This document shows positions 1 to 5,062 of a DNA stretch of 5,843 nucleotides, piece by piece. The notes beneath the pieces were generated by a model. It worked only from the letters and a program-made list of their open reading frames with translations, did not search any database and was not told the DNA's origin. Within the stretch, counting starts at the first letter, position 1, and the number at the start of each line of letters is the position of its first letter. Source of the stretch: Prevotellamassilia sp. (GTDB taxonomy: Bacteria; Bacteroidota; Bacteroidia; Bacteroidales; Bacteroidaceae); contig JAHAWW010000053.1 in the NCBI GenBank assembly GCA_018383375.1, positions 1-5,843 of the forward strand, read 5' to 3'. Both the position numbers and the translations under genes were made by a program.

Positions 1-59
1 AATACGCGCAAGAATTCTTGGCCCACGGCGCCGCTGGCGCCAACGATAGCTACGTTCAT
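1..59 (-). CDS. asd: Aspartate-semialdehyde dehydrogenase, N-terminal fragment
   Basis: The minus strand begins MNVAIVGASGAVGQEFLRV and runs off the left window edge after 19 codons. This is the start of a Rossmann NADP-binding fold, with the GASGAVG loop at residues 7-13, and it closely matches the opening of Asd enzymes. Asd reduces aspartyl-phosphate to aspartate semialdehyde in the cytoplasm, feeding lysine/diaminopimelate, threonine and methionine synthesis. The ATG is chosen because it sits directly before the first beta strand, as in the family. A promoter-like element about 150 bp upstream (208-215) implies a leader of roughly 140 nt. N-acetyl-glutamyl-phosphate reductase (ArgC) shares this fold, but its opening usually differs (GxxGYxG), so Asd is preferred. 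Only 19 residues are visible, which limits certainty. Confidence 0.82.
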   Translation of the reverse strand, partial: MNVAIVGASGAVGQEFLRV

Positions 60-207
60 TTGTTTGTAGGTGTAGGTGTTTGGTTGCGGCAGACCATAGT
101 TTTGGCCCGGCCGCTGCTTGTGAATAAATGAAATTTCGGTTGGTCGTTGCTCCTCCTCGTGGTTGTCTGATGCCGCCACGCTGTTGGGCAAAACGTTATT
201 TCGCCGA
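60..207 (-). other. asd 5' leader
   Basis: This gene-free stretch lies between the asd start codon and its putative promoter. On the plus strand it contains a short run of TGTAGG units (about 64-78). I see no recognisable riboswitch and no strong Shine-Dalgarno sequence, which is normal for Bacteroidota. Confidence 0.4.
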
Positions 208-215
208 CAAAAGTA
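208..215 (-). promoter_or_regulatory. Bacteroidota-type -7 element for asd
   Basis: On the minus strand the octamer is TACTTTTG, an exact match to the Bacteroidota sigma-ABfr -7 consensus TAnnTTTG. It is the only such match I found between asd and the repeats. I see no clear TTTG at the expected -33 spacing. Transcription would start near position 200. Confidence 0.55.
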
Positions 216-239
216 CAAAAAAACTATGTATTTGAGGTT

Positions 240-323
240 TTTAGCCTTGATTTGTGTGGATTTGTCAAGGTTTGTGGGGAAATACAGACGTCAGGCAAGT
301 TTAGAACATCATCAAAGGCTAAA
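240..323. repeat. Short imperfect inverted repeat flanking about 60 bp
   Basis: TTTAGCCTTGAT (240-251) and ATCAAAGGCTAAA (311-323) are inverted copies that differ by one inserted base. The left arm also pairs over a shorter distance, CCTTGA (245-250) with TCAAGG (265-270). This may be alternative hairpins upstream of asd or the decayed ends of a small element; no gene lies between the arms. Confidence 0.4.
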
Positions 324-327
324 CTGA

Positions 328-390
328 TGAACGTTTGTGCAAGGCGAGAGCAGAGTCCGGCAAACTTGTTTGATTGGACTATGCCGAGCC
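328..390. repeat. 63-bp palindromic repeat, copy 1
   Basis: This 63-bp unit is repeated base for base at 412-474. Its core (343-390) is an interrupted palindrome. The central arms are CAAAC (361-365) and GTTTG (368-372) around a TT loop. Moving outward, AGTCC (354-358) pairs with GGACT (376-380), GCA (350-352) with TGC (382-384), and GGC (343-345) with GCC (388-390). The RNA of either strand could therefore fold into a long bulged hairpin. Location in an intergenic gap and stem-loop form suggest a REP/MITE-like dispersed element. It could also act as a terminator for hicBA transcripts, which approach from the right, although it has no T-tract. Confidence 0.85.
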
Positions 391-411
391 GCCGCCAAAG
401 GTGCAATTTAT

Positions 412-474
412 TGAACGTTTGTGCAAGGCGAGAGCAGAGTCCGGCAAACTTGTTTGATTGGACTATGCCGAGCC
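412..474. repeat. 63-bp palindromic repeat, copy 2
   Basis: This is an exact second copy of 328-390, in the same orientation, offset by 84 bp with 21 bp between the copies. The palindromic core is 427-474. Sequence similarity continues weakly past the right end (both copies are followed within a few bases by CCAAAG), so the ancestral unit may be slightly longer than 63 bp. Full identity suggests recent duplication or ongoing gene conversion. Confidence 0.85.
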
Positions 475-558
475 ACACCAAAGGGGAAGAATTATCGTAC
501 CCAAAGCTTCTCGCCTATGTTCTTTCTTCCGTCTTGCAACTATCGATACAGCAGTTTG

Positions 559-801
559 TTAACTTTTCCCGTATTTCCAGTTAATAAAGTCCTCTTTTCT
601 CAGACCGATGTTGCGTAAATTGTTTCTGATGATAAATTCTGGTATGGGGTCAATATGCGTTTGAAGGATAATTGGTCTCAGAGAGCCCGGCTTCGTCCAC
701 TTTTCATGTCCACCTTCGACTCCTTTATTGATACAACCGGCGTCTGTCAGAAATGCCCTGAACTCTTTCAAAGAGATATTGCTCAACTTGTAGGTGTTCA
801 T
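559..801 (-). CDS. hicA: HicA-family mRNA interferase toxin
   Basis: This 80-aa protein has the length and pattern of HicA (YcfA-like, double-stranded-RNA-binding fold) toxins, which cut mRNA and block growth when their antitoxin is lost. It opens with a helix (SLKEFRAFLTDAG, residues 10-22). The GGHEKW motif at 30-35 follows, where His32 is in the position of the family's catalytic histidine. It then has a strand and the segment QTHIDPIPEFIIRNNLRNIG (47-66), the usual HicA C-terminal helix. The gene lies 18 bp downstream of hicB on the same strand and is presumably co-transcribed with it from the promoter at 1222-1229. The order is hicB-hicA, opposite to the classical hicA-hicB. There is no clear Shine-Dalgarno sequence. 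The region is AT-rich relative to the polysaccharide genes, which fits horizontal acquisition. Intactness suggests a working toxin; activity is inferred. Confidence 0.85.
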   Translation of the reverse strand: MNTYKLSNISLKEFRAFLTDAGCINKGVEGGHEKWTKPGSLRPIILQTHIDPIPEFIIRNNLRNIGLRKEDFINWKYGKS

Positions 802-819
802 AGCCTAGGATGTGTAATG

Positions 820-1173
820 TCAGCAAGAAACCATTACATTCATATTCGTTTTGCGGAAGTCTGCAAGTTGTGTGATTTTGCTGGCTTCTTTTCTTCTTAT
901 CATATCGCAAAATCTGGGTTCAGAGATATGATTATTGTGTTCAATCCATCCGTGCCCGTGAAGGTCGATCTTTAGAGTGCCGTTTTTTATTTGGGTGGTG
1001 AGATAGTCCTTGACGACATATAGTAAATCCTCTCCTGCTTTTTCTTCTGTGGTATCATATCCAGACAAATCGAGAGAAGGACAATATGCAATCCACACAT
1101 CGTTCTCTTTAAAAAACAACACGGAAATGGTCATTCCTATGCGCCCTTCTTTAAATTCAATCTTGTTTACCAT
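820..1173 (-). CDS. hicB: HicB-family antitoxin
   Basis: This 117-aa protein has the partial RNase-H-like fold of HicB near its N-terminus: strand MTISVLFFKENDVWIAYC (14-31), then CPSLDLSGYDTTEEKAGEDL (31-50) and a helix, the family's 'CPxLx..G...T.eEA' pattern. It should bind and neutralise the HicA encoded 18 bp downstream. I see no evident ribbon-helix-helix or helix-turn-helix DNA-binding domain in the C-terminal third (residues 70-117), so whether it represses its own promoter is open. The first ATG is used because it lies about 50 nt from an exact -7 promoter match. An internal ATG at residue 14 begins the conserved strand and is the alternative start. Assignment rests on the motif plus the adjacent toxin. 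Confidence 0.8.
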   Translation of the reverse strand: MVNKIEFKEGRIGMTISVLFFKENDVWIAYCPSLDLSGYDTTEEKAGEDLLYVVKDYLTTQIKNGTLKIDLHGHGWIEHNNHISEPRFCDMIRRKEASKITQLADFRKTNMNVMVSC

Positions 1174-1221
1174 AATTCTTTAGAGTCAGAACTTATGCTC
1201 TGCGATAAGGTTTATTCTCTG

Positions 1222-1229
1222 CAAATGTA
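1222..1229 (-). promoter_or_regulatory. Bacteroidota-type -7 element for hicBA
   Basis: The minus strand reads TACATTTG, an exact TAnnTTTG match, about 50 bp before the hicB ATG. Transcription would begin near 1215. The expected -33 TTTG is not evident, as the upstream bases are A-rich. Confidence 0.55.
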
Positions 1230-1483
1230 CGTTTTTTTGTTTTATAGTATAAGACTTGCCTCACAAAATAATCCTTCTTGCTTTACAATATCAAAATTTG
1301 TCAACTTGAAGAGAGCTACAAACAATCATTTTACCCCAAAACTTTTAGTTTCCTCCTATCGAAGTCACGTTATTCTGAATTGTTTCAGAAGCAATGCAGG
1401 ATGAGTCAATAAATCCCAAACTCACATCGCTTTACATTAAATTCTTTTTGCTATTCAGAAAATAAGGGGCTTGCCATTTAGTA

Positions 1484-1518
1484 TTATGCCTCAAAAACAT
1501 AATGTTTGTGGAGCATAA
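1484..1518. repeat. 35-bp near-perfect palindrome
   Basis: Two 17-nt arms meet around a single central A at 1501, and 14 of 17 positions are complementary. The outer six pairs (TTATGC/GCATAA) and inner six (AAACAT/ATGTTT) are perfect. It is too symmetric to be likely by chance. It lacks a T-tract on either side, so an operator, a cruciform or the fused ends of a lost element are more likely than a terminator. Confidence 0.6.
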
Positions 1519-1696
1519 CTTGAATTGATTGGAATAATATGAGTGGTGATGTTTTTTGATAAGACTGCATCGGCAATGCGCGAGGTTGCAGAATTTTTAC
1601 AGCCAAAGCCATAGAAGTTTTTTGAAGATTAATGGATTTTTTGCGCGGCTCTTTCATGCCTTTCATAGTCGCACACAAATAGCAAAAAGCAATCAT

Positions 1697-1870
1697 TTAC
1701 CAAATACCACACCCCTCGCCAAATACGCCGCCTTTTTCGTCAAACAAGCCACGGCGGCTAACCGCTTCTTCAATATCCTTCAATCTGTAAAACAACTTGT
1801 TTTTAACATAAAATGCAAACCGCGCTTTGCAAAACCGAAAGAAAAACGTTAAATCAATTAAATTAAATAG
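1697..1870 (-). pseudogene. Possible gene remnant without start codon
   Basis: On the minus strand a frame from just after a TAA (1871-1873) to the TAA at 1697-1699 gives 57 codons with no ATG. Its C-terminal part reads FYRLKDIEEAVSRRG, LFDEKGGVFG and EGCGIW, which has a protein-like charge pattern unlike the surrounding AT-rich sequence. It could be the tail of a decayed gene, or part of a dispersed intergenic repeat that happens to stay open. The opposite strand is also open (1556-1852), so coding status is uncertain. I recognise no family. Confidence 0.22.
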
Positions 1871-1878
1871 TTAAAAAC

Positions 1879-1886
1879 GGGGGGGG
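1879..1886 (+). repeat. Eight-G homopolymer tract
   Basis: A run of eight G interrupts an AT-rich block about 25 bp before a weak -7-like box, upstream of the polysaccharide locus. Tracts of this length are prone to slipped-strand length change and here would alter promoter-region spacing rather than a reading frame. Confidence 0.7.
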
Positions 1887-1910
1887 TAATTTTTGAAGTG
1901 CCTTTTTGCG

Positions 1911-1918
1911 TAAATTCG
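1911..1918 (+). promoter_or_regulatory. Possible -7 element for the polysaccharide operon
   Basis: TAAATTCG differs by one base from TAnnTTTG. A TTTG lies 15 bp upstream (1892-1895), closer than the usual 19-21 bp, so the match is weak. It is placed to give a leader of about 260 nt before the upxY-like gene, as expected for loci whose leader is the target of UpxY. Confidence 0.27.
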
Positions 1919-2184
1919 TCTATCATTCAAATATGGCCTATTATAGGGCGACTTTTGGCGCGCTCTGAGGCCCCGCTTTCGGAGTTAAGACCACCTGCTT
2001 CGGGCACGCTGGTCGCAAACATTCGGAGGCACCCATCTATCCTATCAACTCTATAGCGCAAACGGTGAGGGACAAAAACGGTAAGCAAGCCCTAACTTTT
2101 ACGCAACTATCATATAACTGCTTGGAGATTATTGTGTTATCATTCTAAGCAGGATTAGAATTATTGTCCCTAAGTTCTTATTGT
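1919..2184 (+). promoter_or_regulatory. Hairpin-rich 5' leader of the upxY-like gene
   Basis: This stretch is gene-free but rich in inverted repeats. CCTA (1937-1940) pairs with TAGG (1944-1947) around TTA. GACCA (1989-1993) pairs with TGGTC (2010-2014), enclosing an inner TGC/GCA stem with a TTCGG loop. CTGCTT (2118-2123) pairs with AAGCAG (2147-2152) shortly before the start codon. Bacteroides UpxY proteins act through the 5' leader of their own operon, so these hairpins are candidates for pause or recognition sites; that role is inferred. Confidence 0.45.
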
Positions 2185-2769
2185 ATGGCCTCAGAAGTCG
2201 AAGCCGATCTGGCGGGCGGAGCAGCTCCGGCCGAGGGCTTGTTATGGTTCGTCATGCGCGACCTCAAGCGGCCCAATGCCAAAGTTCCGGCCTATTGCCA
2301 GTTGCAGCAAGCCGGTTTTGAGATTTTCACGCCAATGACCACACGCATCGCTATTCGTGGCGGTCGGCGTGTGCGCGAACAAGTGCCCTTCGTGCGCGAC
2401 CTCCTCTTTGTTCACACCACGCGAGAGAGCCTCGACCCCATTGTCAGCCACACCGCCACCCTGCAATATCGCTACGTCAAAGGCGGCCGATATTGCGAAG
2501 CCATGACAGTGCGCGAAGCCGAGATGGAGCGTTTCATTTTTGCTGTCAGTGGGATGGAGCGTCCGCGATTTTATAAGATTGAAGAAATCACCCCGTCGCT
2601 CTATGGGCGTCGCATTCGCATAGTCGGCGGTCGGCTCGACGGCTACGAAGGCCGGTTGGTCACCACTCGCGGTTCACGCACCCGCCGTTTGCTCATCACC
2701 CTCGAAGGCCTTTTGGCCGCCGATGTCGAGGTGCAGCCCGAATACATACGTTTCTTGTCCGATGAATAA
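2185..2769 (+). CDS. UpxY-like (NusG family) transcription antiterminator
   Basis: This 194-aa protein is a specialised NusG paralogue. An NGN domain spans about residues 19-108: it begins LLWFVMRD, then has the helix preceding AGFEIFTPM, and VPFVRDLLFV, the family's 'plFpgYlFv' strand. A KOW-type C-terminal domain spans about 140-194, with GRRIRIVGGRLDGYEG near 141-156 and a final beta-rich segment. In Bacteroides, UpxY proteins bind RNA polymerase at the leader of one capsular polysaccharide operon and stop premature termination. Here it heads the plus-strand genes ending in ugd, so it most likely controls that locus. The ATG at 2185 is preferred; a TTG seven codons upstream is in frame but has no support. 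It overlaps the next gene by 8 bp, which indicates translational coupling. Base composition is GC-rich compared with the DNA to its left. Confidence 0.88.
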   Translation: MASEVEADLAGGAAPAEGLLWFVMRDLKRPNAKVPAYCQLQQAGFEIFTPMTTRIAIRGGRRVREQVPFVRDLLFVHTTRESLDPIVSHTATLQYRYVKGGRYCEAMTVREAEMERFIFAVSGMERPRFYKIEEITPSLYGRRIRIVGGRLDGYEGRLVTTRGSRTRRLLITLEGLLAADVEVQPEYIRFLSDE

Positions 2770-3628
2770 TCATCAATCTGCCCTTCAGACCATTTTGCAA
2801 AGTGGCCGTTATGTCGACCCTGCACTCTCTGCCGCCGAAGCCCTTTATGCCGAGACGCTGCTCCTCTCCGAGCTCCTTGTGGCCGTGGAATGTGGCATGA
2901 TGGGCCATGACGCCGATGCACAGAGGCTCGCCGCCACTCTTGAGGCTCGCCTGCTTCCGATGCTCGAGGCCAAGATGCAAAAATCAGAGACCCCACAAGA
3001 CCGGTGGCGTTGGGCCGAAGCCCGTTTCACTCTGGTCTCGGCCATTGATGCCATCGACGAAACCGCTTTTGAGCGTTTCAGGTCCGACCTTGTTCAGGCC
3101 GCTTCGGCATCTATCGAGTCACTCGACGAAGCCAATCAAGTTGCCCTTCATCTCTTGCGCTTGCAGACCGTTGCCGACCTCAGCGTCGCCGAGGCCTCAG
3201 CCGTCTTCCCCGGTGATTGGCTTTCGGCCCTCCAAGACTGTGTGAAGACACAGCTCGAAGAGGTTGCCCATCCTACATCCACTACTGCCCACACCATCGC
3301 TCAAGTCGCCCTCCGTTGGCAGCTTATCGATGCCGCCACCATCGTCTGCCATGATTTGGCCACCATTGCCGAAGCCGCCATACGGCACCGGTATGAAGAG
3401 AGCTCTGGCGAATGGCGCACTATGGTCGCCGCCTCCACGCCGGCCGACCGCTTGTTAGCCTACGCCGCCTTTTCGCGCTTCACCCTTTTGCCTCCTGCGG
3501 CCCTCAACAACCTGCTCGAGGCCATTCTAACCTCTCCAACAACCCATTCCGAGCCCGAAGTCTATCACCTCCTCGCAGCCTGCTGTCAAGTCACAGCCGA
3601 GGCCGAACTTGAGGACTGCCTGGTGTGA
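2762..3628 (+). CDS. Hypothetical alpha-helical protein in the upxZ position
   Basis: I do not recognise this 288-aa protein. The ATG at 2762 lies inside the last codons of the upxY-like gene (ATGAATAA), so the two are almost certainly co-translated. It has no signal peptide or membrane segment and looks cytoplasmic. It is rich in alanine and leucine, with long predicted helices throughout, such as LSAAEALYAETLLLSELL (17-34), the Trp-rich DRWRWAEARF near 80-90 and repeated alanine-rich helices after 150. This resembles a helical-repeat or all-helical bundle scaffold. In Bacteroides capsule loci the gene after upxY is upxZ, whose product inhibits UpxY proteins of other loci, but UpxZ is much shorter and I see no similarity. 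A regulatory or polysaccharide-linked role is suggested only by position. It ends 16 bp from the convergent ATPase gene. Confidence 0.75.
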   Translation: MNNHQSALQTILQSGRYVDPALSAAEALYAETLLLSELLVAVECGMMGHDADAQRLAATLEARLLPMLEAKMQKSETPQDRWRWAEARFTLVSAIDAIDETAFERFRSDLVQAASASIESLDEANQVALHLLRLQTVADLSVAEASAVFPGDWLSALQDCVKTQLEEVAHPTSTTAHTIAQVALRWQLIDAATIVCHDLATIAEAAIRHRYEESSGEWRTMVAASTPADRLLAYAAFSRFTLLPPAALNNLLEAILTSPTTHSEPEVYHLLAACCQVTAEAELEDCLV

Positions 3629-3644
3629 GGCGCATTTGTTTGCA

Positions 3645-4940
3645 TCACTCCTTCAACCAGCAAAGCGGTGCATAGAGCGGTCGGTTCTCCATCCAGTCTT
3701 GCGTCTGGAACGGCAACAATGAGAGCCTCAATCCCGTCAAGTCCGGATGCTTTTGGATGAAAGCCGAAAGCGATTTTGATTTGACGTTCACCTCTGCTTT
3801 TACTTCAATCGGCACGATGCGCGCCCCCGACTGCACCAAAAAGTCAATCTCGCTCAGCGAGTCGTTGCTACTATAATAATATATAGGTATACCCGTAGGC
3901 TGCAACTGTGTGAGCACATAAAGCTCCGTCATGGCCCCCTTGTATTCCACAAAAGCCTGGTTGTTCACCAAAACCGCCTCGGCTGGTGAATCGGCCATTG
4001 CCCCCATCAGTCCCACGTCGAGTGAGAACAGTTTGAACGCTGACAAATCTTCATAAAATTTCAACGGCAAACTCGGCTTGTTAGCCCGATAAACCCGATA
4101 GACCAGTCCGGCGTCAATCAGCCACTGAATGGCCATCTCAAATTCTTTGGCCCTGCCGCCTTTTTTCAGTGCGCCATAGATAAACTTCTTGTTTTCGCGA
4201 GCCAATTGTGCCGGAATGCTGTCCCACACCAGATTAATGCGCGGCACCTGTTCTGCCGGTGCGTGTTTGGAGAAATCCCGACGATAGTCAAAAAGAATTT
4301 GTTTTTGAAGTTGGCGCACAGACTGCAGATTGCCGCTCGTGATATACTCCTTAACCACTGCAGGCATACCGCCCGTGTAATAATATTGCCTCAGACAGTC
4401 CACAAACCGCCCCGAGAGCGTGTCTATCACCTCAGTTTCACCATCTTTCATCAACTTTATCAACTGCTCTTCGCCAAGCGCCATCAGAAATTCCTCAAAC
4501 GTCAGTGGAAACATCCTGAGCATATCCACTTTGCCCACGGGAAACGAGGAGTTGCCATGCAGTGAAATCCCCAGCAGCGAACCCGCCACAACGACGTGGT
4601 ATTCAGGAGCATCCTCGCAGAAGTATTTCAGCGCATGGAGAGCCGCCGGACATTCCTGCACCTCATCCAGCACAATCAGCGTATGTTGCGGTTCGATGTG
4701 GATGTTGAGAAAAGCCGAGAGCGACCGTATGATGCGCGTCACGTTAAAGTCCTGTTCAAACACCTTTGCCAACTCCTTTTGGCTGTCCAGATTGACATAG
4801 GCCACATTCCGGTAATGCAGTTTGCCGAAGGCTTTGAGAATATAGGTTTTCCCCACCTGTCTGGCTCCATTGAGGATAAGCGGTTTCCGTTGAGAATTCT
4901 CTTTCCAACTAATTAGCTGATTTATAATAAGTCGCTTCAT
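3645..4940 (-). CDS. AAA+ ATPase with DUF4143 nuclease-like domain
   Basis: This 431-aa protein belongs to the AAA_14/DUF4143 ATPase group. The P-loop GARQVGKT is at residues 25-32, Walker B LIVLDEVQE at 88-96 (Asp92, Glu93), and a sensor-like VVVAGS at 116-121, followed by the group's FPLTFEEFL at 144-152. The C-terminal half contains a restriction-endonuclease-like core: Glu in GAMTELYV, SEIDFLV (Asp366) and PIEVKAE (Glu379, Lys381), i.e. a complete PD-(D/E)xK signature. Function in vivo is unknown for most members. The ATG at 4940 is chosen because the protein then begins MKRLIINQLISWK, typical of the group. An in-frame ATG at 5006 would add 22 residues encoded by the upstream repeats. It is transcribed against its neighbours and separates two plus-strand polysaccharide genes, so it is probably an accessory insertion. 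Confidence 0.9.
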   Translation of the reverse strand: MKRLIINQLISWKENSQRKPLILNGARQVGKTYILKAFGKLHYRNVAYVNLDSQKELAKVFEQDFNVTRIIRSLSAFLNIHIEPQHTLIVLDEVQECPAALHALKYFCEDAPEYHVVVAGSLLGISLHGNSSFPVGKVDMLRMFPLTFEEFLMALGEEQLIKLMKDGETEVIDTLSGRFVDCLRQYYYTGGMPAVVKEYITSGNLQSVRQLQKQILFDYRRDFSKHAPAEQVPRINLVWDSIPAQLARENKKFIYGALKKGGRAKEFEMAIQWLIDAGLVYRVYRANKPSLPLKFYEDLSAFKLFSLDVGLMGAMADSPAEAVLVNNQAFVEYKGAMTELYVLTQLQPTGIPIYYYSSNDSLSEIDFLVQSGARIVPIEVKAEVNVKSKSLSAFIQKHPDLTGLRLSLLPFQTQDWMENRPLYAPLCWLKE

Positions 4941-4945
4941 ATCTC

Positions 4946-5032
4946 TACATTTATTTGGACGAATAACTGTGGCGAAGTTACATTTATTTCGACGAATAAT
5001 CACCATTCCATTACACTTTTTTCGACGAATAA
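4946..5032. repeat. Three 21-bp repeats at 33-bp period
   Basis: Copies lie at 4946-4966, 4979-4999 and 5012-5032, each followed by an unrelated 12-bp spacer. The minus-strand unit reads TTATTCGTCGAAATAAATG plus two bases. The first 16 bases form a near-palindrome (TTATTCG/CGAAATAA). The copy nearest the ATPase has one change (CGTCC) and the farthest has changes in the A-tract. The 33-bp period is about three helical turns, so copies face the same side of DNA, as in iterons or clustered operators. It is also 11 codons, and all three copies stay in the ATPase frame. The array fills the space between the divergent ATPase and ugd genes. Confidence 0.8.
4954..4986 (+). promoter_or_regulatory. Possible promoter for ugd inside the repeats
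   Basis: TTTG (4954-4957), a 21-bp spacer and TACATTTA (4979-4986) match the Bacteroidota TTTG-N19-21-TAnnTTTG layout except for the last base. It points toward ugd, about 75 bp upstream of the start codon. Such a promoter would be needed because the antisense ATPase gene separates ugd from the upstream operon. Confidence 0.3.
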
Positions 5033-5062
5033 GTGAGTCCTATCCTTAAAACATCAAACCCT

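Larger units (their letters stand above)
1174..1696. other. AT-rich gene-free stretch
   Basis: Apart from the hicBA promoter and two inverted repeats, I see no supported gene here. Open frames on both strands (for example 1195-1404 plus and 1484-1696 minus) have no recognisable domain and a composition typical of chance AT-rich frames. A perfect small hairpin, TTCTGAA (1373-1379) and TTCAGAA (1384-1390) around a 4-nt loop, sits in the middle and has no T-tract. Confidence 0.5.

Noticed and set aside
224..584. Overlapping open frames on both strands (85 and 110 aa) with internal repeated peptides
   Set aside because: Their repeated peptides are simply the two 63-bp DNA repeats read in frame; the palindrome keeps both strands open and no domain is visible.
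1373..1390. Rho-independent terminator (TTCTGAA/TTCAGAA hairpin)
   Set aside because: The stem is AT-rich with no T-tract after it, and no gene ends nearby on either strand.
1556..1852. 98-aa plus-strand open frame
   Set aside because: It lies in AT-rich intergenic DNA, overlaps an equally open minus-strand frame and has no recognisable domain or promoter; it could at most be part of a dispersed repeat.
2164..2184. TTG start seven codons before the upxY-like ATG
   Set aside because: The extra residues are not typical of the NGN N-terminus, and a normal ATG follows at 2185.
2643..3054. Minus-strand open frames opposite the upxY-like gene and its neighbour
   Set aside because: They are arginine- and alanine-rich shadows of GC-rich coding sequence and show no domains.
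4941..5006. 22-residue N-terminal extension of the ATPase from the ATG at 5006
   Set aside because: The extension is encoded by the upstream DNA repeats, and the protein family normally begins at the MKRLI-type start at 4940. It is kept as an open question in the findings.
4946..5032. CRISPR array
   Set aside because: There are only three units, with 21-bp near-palindromic repeats and 12-bp spacers far shorter than CRISPR spacers, and no cas genes are nearby.
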